Of a stretch of 64,000 nucleotides of DNA, positions 7,019 to 16,824 are shown one piece after another. The notes beneath the pieces are model-generated. The model ran no database searches. It had not been told where the DNA came from and saw only the letters and a list, made by a program, of their open reading frames with translations. This DNA comes from Natronosalvus caseinilyticus. Its GTDB lineage: Archaea > Halobacteriota > Halobacteria > Halobacteriales > Natrialbaceae. Both the position numbers and the translations under genes were made by a program. The number at the start of each line of letters is the position of its first letter. The first letter of the stretch is position 1. The stretch lies in the NCBI RefSeq assembly GCF_017357105.1, contig NZ_CP071596.1:3410001-3474000 (forward strand). The letters are read 5' to 3'.

Positions 7019-9505
7019 GTGGAGCTGATTATCACGGAGAAGGACAACGCGGCGAGACGAATCGCGGAGATTCTGAGCGGCGAGTCCGCCGACGCGACCC
7101 GCGAGAACGGCGTGAACGTCTACGAGTGGGGCGGCAAGCGCTGCGTCGGGCTGTCGGGCCACGTCGTCGGCGTCGACTTCCCGCCGGAATACTCGGACTG
7201 GCGGGACGTCGAGCCCGTCGAACTCGTCGACGCCTCGATCGAGAAGACGCCCACGAAGGAGAACATCGTCGCGACGCTTCGCATCCTGGCCCGCCAGGCC
7301 GGCCGCGTGACCATCGCGACCGACTACGACCGCGAGGGCGAACTCATCGGCAAGGAGGCCTACGAAATCGTTCGCGAGGTCAACGAAGAGGTGCCGATCG
7401 ACCGCGTTCGCTTCTCTTCGATCACCGAAAACGAAGTCCAGAGCGCCTTCGCCGAACCCGACGAGATCGACTTCGACCTCGCGGCGGCGGGCGAGGCGCG
7501 CCAGATCATCGACCTGGTCTGGGGAGCCGCGCTCACCCGGTTTCTCTCGCTGTCGTCGGGCCAGCTCGGCAACGACTTCATCTCCGTCGGCCGGGTCCAG
7601 AGCCCCACCCTCAAGCTGATCGTCGACCGCGAGCGCGAGATCGAAGCCTTCGACCCCGAGACCTACTGGGAGCTATTCGCCGACCTGATCAAGAACGACG
7701 ATCCGTTCGAGGCCCAGTACTTCTACCTCGACGAGGACGACAACGAGGCCGAGCGTGTCTGGGAGGAATCGGCGGCAGAGGGCGCCTACGAGACGCTCTC
7801 GAGCGCCAGTTCCGCGACGGTCACGTCGGTCAACGCGCGGACGCGGACGGACACGCCGCCGGCACCGTTCAACACGACCCAGTTCATCCGGGCGGCGAGC
7901 GCTATCGGCTTCTCTGCGAAGCGGGCCATGTCCATCGCAGAAGACCTCTACACCGCCGGGTACATCACCTATCCGCGGACTGACAACACGGTCTACCCCG
8001 ACGACCTCGAGGCCGAGGAGTTGCTCGACTCGTTCGTCGGTCACCCCGTTCTGGGCGAGTCCGCCGAGGACCTGCTCGAGGGCGACGGCGACCTCGTGCC
8101 CACGGAGGGTGACGAGGAGACGACCGACCACCCGCCCATTCACCCGACCGGCGAGATTCCAGCCCGCGGCGGAGACGTCGACGAGGACGAGTGGCGAGTC
8201 TACGAACTGGTCGTCCGCCGCTACTACGCGACGGTCGCCGAGCCGGCGATCTGGGAGCACCTCAAGGTGGTCGCCGAGGCCGGCGGCTGCCAACTCAAGG
8301 CTAACGGCAAGCGCCTCGTCGAAGCGGGCTACCACGACGTCTACCCGTACTTCAACACCTCCGAGAACTACGTCCCGGCCGTCGAGGAGGGCGAGGAACT
8401 CGCCATCGGCGACGTCGAACTCGAGGAGAAGGAGACCCAGCCGCCGCGGCGATACGGCCAGTCGCGGCTCATCGAGACCATGGAGGACCTCGGCATCGGG
8501 ACGAAGAGTACCCGGCACAACACCCTCGAGAAGCTCTATGACCGGGGCTACATCGAGAACGACCCGCCGCGACCGACCCAGCTCGCGATGGCAGTCGTCG
8601 ACGCCGCGGAGAACTACGCCGACCGCGTCGTCAGCGAGGAGATGACGGCCCAGCTCGAGGCCGACATGGACGCCATCGCGACGGGCGAGGCCACGCTCGA
8701 AGACGTCACGGACGAATCCCGCGAGATGCTCGAAGCCGTCTTCGAGCAGCTGCGGGCCTCCCGCGACGAGGTTGGCGATCACCTCCGCAAGTCATTGAAG
8801 GCGGACAAGCGACTGGGCCCGTGCCCCGACTGCGGTGAGGACCTGCTCGTTCGCCGGAGCCGCTACGGCTCGTACTTCGTCGGCTGCGACGGGTACCCCG
8901 ACTGCGAGTTCACCTTGCCGCTCCCCTCGACGGGCAAGCCCCTGATCCTCGAGGAGACCTGCGACGAGCACGACCTCCACGAGGTGAAGATGCTCGCCGG
9001 GCGACAGACGTTCGTTCACGGCTGCCCGCTCTGTAAGGCCGAAGAGGCCGGCGAAGGGCCGGTGCTGGGAACGTGTCCCGACTGCGGTGATGAACACGGC
9101 GGCGAACTCGCGATCAAGACGCTTCAGAACGGCTCGCGGCTGGTCGGCTGTACCCGCTACCCCGATTGTGAGTACTCACTACCCCTCCCGCGCCGGGGGG
9201 ACATCGAGGTCACCGACGAGCGCTGTGACGAACACGACCTGCCCGAACTCGTCGTCCACAACGGCGACGAGCCCTGGGAACTGGGCTGTCCCATCTGTAA
9301 CTACCGCGAGTTCCAGGCTCGAGAGGCCGAGAGCGGATCGGCCCTCGAGTCGATCGAGGGAATCGGCGCCAAGACCGTCGAGAAACTCACCGCGGCCGGG
9401 ATCGAATCGATCGACGACCTGCTCGAGGCCGATCCGGAGTCGCTCGCCAGTGCGGTCGAGGGCGTGAGCGAAGATCGTGTCCGGACCTGGCAGACGGCGG
9501 CCTGA
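7019..9505 (+). CDS. topA: DNA topoisomerase I (type IA)
   Basis: This enzyme relaxes DNA by transient cleavage of one strand through a 5'-phosphotyrosine. The 828 residues show an N-terminal TOPRIM domain (ITEKDNAARRIA, ATDYDREGELIG), the active-site Tyr318 in GYITYPRTD, and the domain IV motif SVGRVQSPTL. The C-terminus carries several Cys4-type zinc elements (CPDCGEDLL, GCDGYPDCEF, GCPLCK, CPDCGDEHGG, GCPICNY) and a helix-hairpin-helix (IEGIGAKTVEKLTAAGI). The length fits haloarchaeal TopA. The GTG start is supported by the strong Shine-Dalgarno sequence. Confidence 0.96.
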   Translation: MELIITEKDNAARRIAEILSGESADATRENGVNVYEWGGKRCVGLSGHVVGVDFPPEYSDWRDVEPVELVDASIEKTPTKENIVATLRILARQAGRVTIATDYDREGELIGKEAYEIVREVNEEVPIDRVRFSSITENEVQSAFAEPDEIDFDLAAAGEARQIIDLVWGAALTRFLSLSSGQLGNDFISVGRVQSPTLKLIVDREREIEAFDPETYWELFADLIKNDDPFEAQYFYLDEDDNEAERVWEESAAEGAYETLSSASSATVTSVNARTRTDTPPAPFNTTQFIRAASAIGFSAKRAMSIAEDLYTAGYITYPRTDNTVYPDDLEAEELLDSFVGHPVLGESAEDLLEGDGDLVPTEGDEETTDHPPIHPTGEIPARGGDVDEDEWRVYELVVRRYYATVAEPAIWEHLKVVAEAGGCQLKANGKRLVEAGYHDVYPYFNTSENYVPAVEEGEELAIGDVELEEKETQPPRRYGQSRLIETMEDLGIGTKSTRHNTLEKLYDRGYIENDPPRPTQLAMAVVDAAENYADRVVSEEMTAQLEADMDAIATGEATLEDVTDESREMLEAVFEQLRASRDEVGDHLRKSLKADKRLGPCPDCGEDLLVRRSRYGSYFVGCDGYPDCEFTLPLPSTGKPLILEETCDEHDLHEVKMLAGRQTFVHGCPLCKAEEAGEGPVLGTCPDCGDEHGGELAIKTLQNGSRLVGCTRYPDCEYSLPLPRRGDIEVTDERCDEHDLPELVVHNGDEPWELGCPICNYREFQAREAESGSALESIEGIGAKTVEKLTAAGIESIDDLLEADPESLASAVEGVSEDRVRTWQTAA

Positions 9506-9572
9506 GACGTTCGCCGAGAGTCGGCAGGTGCGGCCCCGGAACTCGAGATCGAATCGACGCGACCGTCCGAGC

Positions 9573-10358
9573 TCAGTAGTGTCCCATCACGCCGAGCCGC
9601 CGGGCCCGCCGAACCAGGAGGTGAAAGACTGCGTAGCCGACCAGCAGATAGGCCACGCCGTTGAGCACGAGGGCCACCAGCTCGAGCCCGGACATCGCCC
9701 AGAGAGGGACACCGTCGATCATCGCTCGGTAGAGCAGGTCGCTCCCGAGGCTGAAGGGGACGATCACCAGTACGGTCGAGTCCAGCGCGCCAGGGGCGGC
9801 AATCAGGCCGATGAAGGCGAACTGGAGGAGCTGCTGGACGTTCTCGATCCGCTTGTACAGCAGGGAGAGTCCGGCGAAGAGAAAGCCCAGCCCGATCGCC
9901 GGGAGGATCGTGACGAGCACGAGCGGGACGATCGTCAGCGGGTCGACGGTGAGCGTCCGGTCGGTCGTCAGCAGCATGATCGCGAGCAGAGCGATGGCAA
10001 TGGCGATGCTGAAGACCACGTTGAAGAGCGTCTTCGCGAGCAATACCCGGCCAATCCCGAACGGCGACATGAACAGCTGCTCGAGGGTGCCCCACTGGGC
10101 TTCCCGCATCACGTTACCGGCGACGTCGAAGTAGGCGGCCGTCACCGCGAGAAAGAGGAAGAAACCGACGACGAGTCCGTCGAGGGTGCCGTCGAAGGCG
10201 GGGCCGGCGGCGGCCTGCCCGCCGAAGAAAATCACGGCGAAAAACAGGTAGAAGCCGACCAGCATCATCGTCGTGTTGATCCAGTATCGGCGCAAGAGGA
10301 TGAGCTGTTTCTCGAAGATGGCTCTCGTCAGTCCGATGTAGCCAGCTCGCCCGCTCAT
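9573..10358 (-). CDS. ABC-2 type transporter permease
   Basis: The 261-residue membrane subunit has about six hydrophobic segments and the usual ABC-2 layout: a charged N-terminus, a first helix with FYLFFAVIFFGG, and a core with PFGIGRVLLAKTLFNVVFS. Its ATG overlaps the end of the upstream ATPase gene by four bases (ATGA), so the two are translationally coupled and form one exporter. The substrate is unknown; drug, polysaccharide and lipid exporters all share this fold. Confidence 0.85.
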   Translation of the reverse strand: MSGRAGYIGLTRAIFEKQLILLRRYWINTTMMLVGFYLFFAVIFFGGQAAAGPAFDGTLDGLVVGFFLFLAVTAAYFDVAGNVMREAQWGTLEQLFMSPFGIGRVLLAKTLFNVVFSIAIAIALLAIMLLTTDRTLTVDPLTIVPLVLVTILPAIGLGFLFAGLSLLYKRIENVQQLLQFAFIGLIAAPGALDSTVLVIVPFSLGSDLLYRAMIDGVPLWAMSGLELVALVLNGVAYLLVGYAVFHLLVRRARRLGVMGHY

Positions 10359-11521
10359 CGTGCCCCTCCGTCGTCGACCGGTACGTCCCCACTCGGTGTG
10401 GCGCTCCGCTGGTGGCCGGCGTCGACGCCGTTGCGGCCGTACTCGCCATCGTCGTCGCCATCGTCACCACTCGCTTCGCCAGTCACCTCGAGGAAGACGT
10501 CCGCGAGGTCGGGCTCGACGGTCTCGACGCCGAGGAACGTACAGTTCGTCCGTTCGAGAACGGCCACGAGGTCGTAGAACGCGTCGTCCTGGAGCGCCAC
10601 CTCGAACGACTGCTCCGGGCCGCGTTCGGTCCACTCGTCGACGCCGAACCGTTCCGCGAGGGTCCGCTTCGCCGCGTCCGGTACCGGGGCCTCGAGCGTG
10701 AACCGGTAGGAGCGAGACTGAAACACGTTGACCAGTTCGTCGACCGTCCCGTCGGCCACGATCCGGCCGTCGTTCACGATGATCACCCGATCACAGACGG
10801 CCTCGATCACGTCCATGTCGTGACTCGAGAGGACGACCGTTCGGGACTCCCGTTCGACGAGGTCGCGGAGCTGGCGGCGCAACTCGAGGGAATGCTCGAC
10901 GTCGAGACCCAGCGTCGGCTCGTCGAGGAACGCGATCGGGGTGTCCCGAATCAGAGTGCAGGCGAGCGATACCTGCTGTTTCATCCCGCGAGAGAGTTCG
11001 TTGACCGTGGTGTCCGCTTTCGCGGTGAGCCCGACTTGCTCGATGAGGGCGTCAATCCGGTCGGCGTCGGCCGGTCGATCGGCCAGGCGGGCGAAAAAGC
11101 GGAGGTTCTCCCGGACGGTGAGCCGCCAGTAACTGTTTCGCGCGCCCTCGAGCATGGCGCTGACCGAACGATAGCTTGCGCGCGGGTCGTCGATGGGATC
11201 GGTGCCGTCGAGACGAACCGTCCCCGAGTCGGGGATGATCAGCCCCAGCAAGAGCTTGATGATGGTGGTCTTGCCGGCCCCGTTCGGTCCCAGCAGGCCG
11301 ACGACAGTTCCGCGCTCGATTTCGAGGTCGATCTCGTTGACGGCCCTGACAGCGGCGTCGCCATCGCCGTACGTCTTCGTGAGGCCGGTCGCCGAGAGAA
11401 TCGGCTCGCTCGACCGGGAATCGGCCGTCGGTTCGTCGCTCGAGGATCGACTCGCTCGAGAGTCGTGATCGGCTCCCGGCGAGGGCTCGAGACGGCCAGA
11501 TGATTGGTTCATTGACAGCAT
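10355..11521 (-). CDS. ABC transporter ATP-binding protein (ABC-2 exporter)
   Basis: This 388-residue ATPase partners the downstream permease. Residues 1-40 are a Ser/Asp-rich tail. The ATPase core has Walker A GPNGAGKTT, a degenerate signature LSRGMKQQ, Walker B IAFLDEPTLGLD and the H-loop VVLSSHDMD. A C-terminal extension after about residue 275 is typical of ABC-2 ATPases. An aaatagtt element lies about 25 bases before the ATG at 11521, supporting that start over the ATG three codons later. The operon's own promoter is in the 550-base gap. Confidence 0.92.
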   Translation of the reverse strand: MLSMNQSSGRLEPSPGADHDSRASRSSSDEPTADSRSSEPILSATGLTKTYGDGDAAVRAVNEIDLEIERGTVVGLLGPNGAGKTTIIKLLLGLIIPDSGTVRLDGTDPIDDPRASYRSVSAMLEGARNSYWRLTVRENLRFFARLADRPADADRIDALIEQVGLTAKADTTVNELSRGMKQQVSLACTLIRDTPIAFLDEPTLGLDVEHSLELRRQLRDLVERESRTVVLSSHDMDVIEAVCDRVIIVNDGRIVADGTVDELVNVFQSRSYRFTLEAPVPDAAKRTLAERFGVDEWTERGPEQSFEVALQDDAFYDLVAVLERTNCTFLGVETVEPDLADVFLEVTGEASGDDGDDDGEYGRNGVDAGHQRSATPSGDVPVDDGGAR

Positions 11522-12071
11522 CTCCGTCGCCGATTGTCGTAACTATTTCCCGAAGTCGTTCCGGAGGGATTGCAGCCATCGCGGCTCCGTCGGGCGGGCC
11601 GATGTCGCACACCAGACCGCTGGCAATCTGCGGACAATCGCGTTCCCCGCGCGGAATCGGCCGTCGATCACGTTCGCAGCGCGGAGTCGACCACCGTTCT
11701 TTGGCCGTCGATGGCGCCACCGGGAGGTGAATCCAAAATATATTGGCCATTGAGTTTTGAGGAATGCCGATAATGAGAGGATTGCAGGGAATCAGAGACG
11801 CACGGTGTGTCACCATCCTTCGCTGCTCGCGCTGAAAGCGGTTCTATCGACGGCTTCGTTCGCTAGAATCGGTTCAATCGATGATGCGAACGGGAACGGC
11901 GGTGCTCGCGGGTGAGAACCGCTCGACTCTACTGGAAACGAATCTCGGCAGGAACTCTCGAGATTGTCGATAATCATCAAATTATTGATCAGTGGTCGCG
12001 AGATTTATCAACTAGAGCCACCATTTGTGACGCGTGCCTGCAATCGAAGACGAGAACGGGGTGATTCTTCC
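11522..12071. other. 550-base non-coding interval between ABC operon and response regulator
   Basis: I see no credible gene here. It holds the ABC operon promoter near 11546 on the minus strand. An AT-rich stretch (ccaaaatatattgg) lies near 11740, and a partly palindromic gataatcatcaaattattgatc near 11970. A likely TATA box for the regulator gene (gatttatcaac, near 12002) would give it a short leader of about 35 bases. Confidence 0.5.
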
Positions 12072-12644
12072 GTGAGCGACGAACCCGAGGTTCTCGTCGT
12101 CGACGACGAGTCTCGTCTCGCGGATCTCTTTGCGGCCTGGCTTGGAGCGGACCGTCCCGTCGCCACCGCCTACGACGGCGAGGAAGCCCTCGAGAAGATG
12201 ACCGACTCTGTCGAGGTCGTGCTCCTCGACCGTCGCATGCCGGGGCTCTCCGGCGACGAAGTCCTCCAGCACATCCGTAACGATGGATACGACTGTCGCG
12301 TCGTGATGGTCACGGCCGTCGACCCCGACTTCGACATCATCGAGATGGGCTTCGACGACTATCTGGTCAAGCCGGTCTCGAAGGACGAACTCCTCGAGAT
12401 GGTCCAGGAGGTATCGACCCGATCCGAGTACAAGACCGACATCCAGGAGTACTACGCCCTGGTCTCGAAGAAAGCGCTCCTCGAGTCCGAGAAGGCCGAC
12501 CGCGAACTCACAGATCACGAGGAGTACCAGGAACTCACAAATCGTGTCGAGACGCTCCGGGATCAGGTCGACGAGACGATTTCCGGAATGTCCACCCACG
12601 ACGACTTCGTCGGCGCGTTCCAGGACCTCCAGACCGAAAACTGA
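12072..12644 (+). CDS. HalX-domain response regulator
   Basis: The 190-residue two-component receiver has the acidic pocket VVDDE at the N-terminus, phosphoacceptor Asp53 (LLDRRMPG) and the conserved Lys100 (YLVKPV). The C-terminal 70 residues are helical and match the haloarchaeal HalX output domain (YYALVSKKALLESEK). There is no DNA-binding helix-turn-helix. The GTG at 12072 begins exactly where receiver domains start; the upstream frame is basic and unlike a halophile protein. It converges with a histidine kinase 37 bases away, a possible partner. Confidence 0.9.
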   Translation: MSDEPEVLVVDDESRLADLFAAWLGADRPVATAYDGEEALEKMTDSVEVVLLDRRMPGLSGDEVLQHIRNDGYDCRVVMVTAVDPDFDIIEMGFDDYLVKPVSKDELLEMVQEVSTRSEYKTDIQEYYALVSKKALLESEKADRELTDHEEYQELTNRVETLRDQVDETISGMSTHDDFVGAFQDLQTEN

Positions 12645-12681
12645 GCGTGTCACTTCTGCTTTCAGACCGAAATCCGAACGG

Positions 12682-14646
12682 TTACTCCTCGACCGCGAAC
12701 TCGAACTCGAACCTCGCGCCACCCTCCTCGCTCTCGACCGCGCTGACCGACCAGCCGTGGCCGTGGGCGACCTCCCTGACGACCCAGAGGCCGAGACCGA
12801 TTCCCTCCGAACCGGTCGACACGGACGAGTCGAAGACCTCGTTGCGGATCGATTCGGGTATCCCGTGGCCGTCGTCGGCGACGTAGAAGCCATCGACTGC
12901 GCCGTCGCGCTCGAGTCGGCCGACACTGATCGTGAGCGGACTCGCATCGTCGGTCGACCCGTGTTCGATCGCGTTACGAAACAGGTTCTCGAGCAACCGG
13001 AGCATCGGCGACCGATCCGCCTCGAGCGTCACCGACGATTCGACGGTCAGGGTCGCGTTCTCGACGGTGACGTTCTCCCAGGCCTCCCTGGCGACAGTCT
13101 CGAGGTCGATCGGTTCGAGGTCGCTCGCCCACTCGCCTTCGCGCGCGACGGCGAGCACGTCGGCGATGATCGCCTCCATGCGCTCGAGTCCGTCGCGGAC
13201 CTGCGCGAAATCGTCCGGGGCGCCCGTCTCCTCGGCGAGGGAGAGATACCCCTGCGCGACGCCGAGCGGGTTGCGAAGGTCGTGGCTGACGATCCGGGCG
13301 AACGCATCGAGACGCTCGTTTTGCTCGCGGAGTTTGCGTTCGCGTCGCTTTCGATCAGTGACGTCGCGAACTACCCCGACCGTGCCGCGGAAGGTGTCGT
13401 CGTCGCCGACGACCGCCGCCTGTGTCTCGCAGGGAATTCGCTCGCCGGCCTTCGTCTCGAGGATCGTCTCGAAGGTCGTCGCCGTCTCGTTCGAGTCGGG
13501 CAATCGTTCGAGGGGGTGTCGGGACGCACCGTCCTGGACCTGGCGTTCGTCGTCTGGCTCCTCGAACAGGAGTGAGTGGTGCTCCCCGAGGAGCCCTTCC
13601 CTGGTGTGGCCAGTCATCTCGACGAGCGCGTCGTTGACCGTCGTGAAGTGGCCGTCGGCGTCGACGACGTACATCCCGTCGCCGGCCGTCTCGACCAGTC
13701 GTTCGTACCGGCGAAGCGACTGCGTTTGCTGGGAGAGTTGGCCCCGGATCGCGATCGACTCGAGGGCGTAGGACGCGGTTTCGGCCACCGAATCGATCGC
13801 CTCGCGTTCGCGTTCGCTCAACGGGACGTCGGCGTAGACCACGAGGACGCCGTACCGATCGTCCTCGGTCGCCAGCGGGGCGACCGCAACGGAGGTCGCC
13901 CCGCGTTCGACGGCGACCTCTCCGAACGGAATCGCCGTTACCGTCGACAGTTCGTCGAGTCCGCGGCGGACGGTGGACGTTCGCGACCGGAGCACGTACT
14001 CGAGCAGCGGGTGCGAGCCGTCCCCGATCGAAAACGTTCGCTGGAGCGGCCAGTCGACGGCCGCGCCGGTGGGTATCCAGGGAAGAATCGCCCGCTCGCC
14101 GGGGTCGTACTCGCCGACCCAGGCGAACAGGTAGCGGTCGCGGGTCGTAAACGGCTCTCGAATCGCCCGCTCGATCTCGCTCGCGGTCCGGGCGTCCGCG
14201 AGGCGGCGTTTCACACGATTGGTGACGAGCGCGACCTGGGCGGCGCCGTCCTTGAGGTGTGCCGCGACCGCACTGGTGAGCGCATCTGGTTGCTCGAACG
14301 TCGGCAGGTCGGTGGTGTCGTCGACGCCCTCGAGGTGATCGTCGTCGTGATCGCCGCCCTCCGGAGCGTCGACCCCGTCGCGGTAGCCGAACACGGGCGT
14401 CCCCGGCCACCGCGTCTCGACGGTCTCGAGCAGCGACGGCACCTGGGAGACGGTCTCCACGTCGAGGACGACGACGCCGACCCGTTCGTGCTCGAGTCGC
14501 TCGATTGCGGCGGCGTTCGTCCGGGCGAGCACGACGTTGACGCTCGCGTCGGCGAGCGCTCGAGTGAGGGCGGCTCGCGTTTCCAGATCGCCGCTCACAC
14601 AGAGCACGCGAGGGCGGTCTCGAGCTGATTGGGTATCGACGGTCAT
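12682..14646 (-). CDS. Multidomain histidine kinase: receiver-like, GAF, PAS, HisKA, HATPase
   Basis: The 654-residue protein appears soluble. Residues 12-90 resemble a receiver with a possible phosphoacceptor Asp62 (VVLDVE), but the usual paired acids are reduced. A GAF domain of the bacterio-opsin-activator type spans about 160-300. A PAS domain covers 312-432 (RLVETAGDGMYVVDADG), and HisKA has His455 in SHDLRNP. The HATPase shows LFRNAIEHG, DDGHGIP and GLGLWVV. It would sense a cytoplasmic signal and phosphorylate an unlinked or neighbouring regulator. The adjacent HalX regulator is a natural candidate, though the genes are convergent. Confidence 0.92.
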   Translation of the reverse strand: MTVDTQSARDRPRVLCVSGDLETRAALTRALADASVNVVLARTNAAAIERLEHERVGVVVLDVETVSQVPSLLETVETRWPGTPVFGYRDGVDAPEGGDHDDDHLEGVDDTTDLPTFEQPDALTSAVAAHLKDGAAQVALVTNRVKRRLADARTASEIERAIREPFTTRDRYLFAWVGEYDPGERAILPWIPTGAAVDWPLQRTFSIGDGSHPLLEYVLRSRTSTVRRGLDELSTVTAIPFGEVAVERGATSVAVAPLATEDDRYGVLVVYADVPLSEREREAIDSVAETASYALESIAIRGQLSQQTQSLRRYERLVETAGDGMYVVDADGHFTTVNDALVEMTGHTREGLLGEHHSLLFEEPDDERQVQDGASRHPLERLPDSNETATTFETILETKAGERIPCETQAAVVGDDDTFRGTVGVVRDVTDRKRRERKLREQNERLDAFARIVSHDLRNPLGVAQGYLSLAEETGAPDDFAQVRDGLERMEAIIADVLAVAREGEWASDLEPIDLETVAREAWENVTVENATLTVESSVTLEADRSPMLRLLENLFRNAIEHGSTDDASPLTISVGRLERDGAVDGFYVADDGHGIPESIRNEVFDSSVSTGSEGIGLGLWVVREVAHGHGWSVSAVESEEGGARFEFEFAVEE

Positions 14647-14847
14647 TCGAGAGGAGCTCCTGCGCTCGATGTGAGACTGGTATCGACGGCGAACGGGGCT
14701 GGCCGGGCGCTACTGGCGGGACTCCTCACGGTGTTGGTACCTCGTGCGTCACGATACTAAATTGCTCTTGCGGTGACGTCTCGATGCGAGCGAGGAACCG
14801 TCGAAAACCGTGGCAACTTTGCGCCGCCGCCACGGAACGACGTACGA

Positions 14848-16284
14848 ATGCGCCAGGCCCACCCCATAGAGCAGGCCGTCGGCATCGAGCACTACGTCTC
14901 CGAGACCGACGGCATCGGCGGTCGCCTCCGCGACCGCGACGAGCACTTCCGGGTCCGCGAACTCGAGCGGTTCCCCACGGAGCCGGTCGACGCCTCGACC
15001 GACGCCTACCCGCACCTGGTCTTCCGGGCGACGCTCCGTGGCTGGGACACGAACGACTTCGCGCGACGGCTCTCGAACGAACTCGGCGTCTCCCGCGAGC
15101 GGGTGTCCTGGGCGGGAACCAAGGACAAGCGGGCGATCACGACGCAGCTGTTCTCGGTCTACGGCGCCGACCCCGCGGACCTCCCCGACCCCAACCGCGC
15201 CGACATCGACGTGCTGGGCCGGGCCGGGCGCTCCCTCGAGTTCGGCGACCTGGCGGGCAACGCGTTCGAACTGGTCGTGAGCGACCCGGACGAAGGCGCG
15301 CTCGAGCGAGTCGAGGCGATCACGGACGAGTTGGCGGCGTTTGCGGGGCTCGAGGGCGAGAACGGGGGTGGAGTTGGGAGCGACGACAGTGAGCCAACCA
15401 TCGGCGTCCCCAACGTCTTCGGCCAGCAACGCTTCGGGAGCAAGCGACCCATTACCCACGAGGTCGGCCTCGAAATCGTCCGCGGTGACTGGGAGGGTGC
15501 CGTCATGGCCTACCTCGGCCGACCGACGGAGGCGGAACCCGAGGACACCCAGTCCGCGCGGGCGTTCGTCGAGGAGACTCGCGACTGGCAGGAGGCGCTC
15601 GAGCGCTTTCCGAATCGCCTCCAGTACGAGCGCTCGATGCTCCACGAGCTCGCTGAAGGCGGCGATGACGGGAGCGGGGAGGGCGAGAGCGGAGACGTTG
15701 AGAGCGGAGACGGCGACGGCAGCGAGAACCCGTCCCCCGAGACGTTCCGAAACGCCCTCGAGCGACTCCCTTCGAACCTCCAGCGGCTGTTCGTCCACGC
15801 CGCCCAGTCGTTCGTCTTCAACCGCATCCTGAGCGAGCGGCTCGCGGCCGGCCTCCCGTTCGACTGTCCGGTCGCCGGCGACGTCGTCTGTTTCGCCGAT
15901 CGCGACGCGCCGGAGGGCCTCGAGTTGCCCGACGTCGACCGCAGTCAACGCGTCGACGAGCGCCGGGTGCGGTCGGTGACTCGCCACTGCGAGCGCGGCC
16001 GGGCGTTCGTCACCGCGCCGCTGGTCGGTACCGAGACGACGCTGGCCGACGGAGAACCGGGCGAGATCGAACGACAGGTGCTCGCGGATCTCGACCTCGA
16101 GCCCGCGGATTTCGAGTTACCTGGGGAGTTCGATTCGACCGGAACCAGGCGAGCGATCCTCGTTCGGACGCCGCTCACCGTCGACGCGGGTCCGCTGACG
16201 TTCTCGTTCTCGCTCCCGAAAGGCTCGTACGCGACGGTCGTGATGCGCGAGTACCTCAAGAGCGACCCGCTCGCACTCGGGTGA
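14848..16284 (+). CDS. truD: tRNA pseudouridine synthase D
   Basis: TruD isomerises a uridine to pseudouridine in tRNA (U13 in E. coli). The 478-residue protein shows the family core GWDTNDF, the catalytic motif [10 protein letters not shown] with Asp93 as nucleophile, and [13 protein letters not shown]. An acidic insertion encoded near 15650-15745 lies in the TRUD insertion domain and is probably halophile-specific. It begins at the ATG of [16 protein letters not shown]; the in-frame extension upstream is basic and unlikely. The next gene is convergent. Confidence 0.95.
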   Translation: MRQAHPIEQAVGIEHYVSETDGIGGRLRDRDEHFRVRELERFPTEPVDASTDAYPHLVFRATLRGWDTNDFARRLSNELGVSRERVSWAGTKDKRAITTQLFSVYGADPADLPDPNRADIDVLGRAGRSLEFGDLAGNAFELVVSDPDEGALERVEAITDELAAFAGLEGENGGGVGSDDSEPTIGVPNVFGQQRFGSKRPITHEVGLEIVRGDWEGAVMAYLGRPTEAEPEDTQSARAFVEETRDWQEALERFPNRLQYERSMLHELAEGGDDGSGEGESGDVESGDGDGSENPSPETFRNALERLPSNLQRLFVHAAQSFVFNRILSERLAAGLPFDCPVAGDVVCFADRDAPEGLELPDVDRSQRVDERRVRSVTRHCERGRAFVTAPLVGTETTLADGEPGEIERQVLADLDLEPADFELPGEFDSTGTRRAILVRTPLTVDAGPLTFSFSLPKGSYATVVMREYLKSDPLALG

Positions 16285-16378
16285 GATTGGTCTCACCAGG
16301 CCGGCTTACGGCTCACTACTCGTGACTCGCGCCTCGCGACTCGTGAACCGGCGTCCAGGCACCCTCGAGGACGAGCCC

Positions 16379-16645
16379 TCAGACCTCGTCGTCGGGATCG
16401 TGTGCCGCTTCCATCCGTTTCGCCTCGGCGGCGTACCGTTCCTGCAGTTCGGACTCCTCGACGGTGCCGAGGTCGTCGACCGAGACGTCTTTAGCGGCCG
16501 TCACCGCACCCAGCGCCTGCGAGGCGATTTCCTTTCGGTAGACCCGGTTCCCCTCGAGCGTCGCGTACTTGAGAATCACGAGGTCGCGATCGGTGTAGCC
16601 GCGTTCGACGAGCCACGCGCGTACGTCGCCGGACTCTGGTGGCAT
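16379..16645 (-). CDS. Small conserved haloarchaeal protein of unknown function
   Basis: I do not recognise the family. The 88-residue protein begins MPPESGDVRAWLVERGY and continues with TDRDLVILKYATLEGNRVYRKE. It is predicted to be alpha/beta at the N-terminus and helical at the charged C-terminus. No Cys pairs or membrane segments are visible. Codon usage is typical of the genome and the composition is mildly acidic, so it looks real. An in-frame ATG at 16657 would add MYGR. It is convergent with truD. Confidence 0.7.
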   Translation of the reverse strand: MPPESGDVRAWLVERGYTDRDLVILKYATLEGNRVYRKEIASQALGAVTAAKDVSVDDLGTVEESELQERYAAEAKRMEAAHDPDDEV

Positions 16646-16824
16646 GCGTCCGTACACGAGGCGGTTACTGATACCTGTTCCCCTGTCCCCTGACAGCGCC
16701 GGTGGAGACAGTACCCGCGACTCGCGCCAGAGCCGACCCCCCGGGCCGATGATCCGCTCTGGACACCGTTACGGTCCCAGCCTCGAAACACCGCAGTTTT
16801 AGGCGCTCGACGGCAATCACGTCC

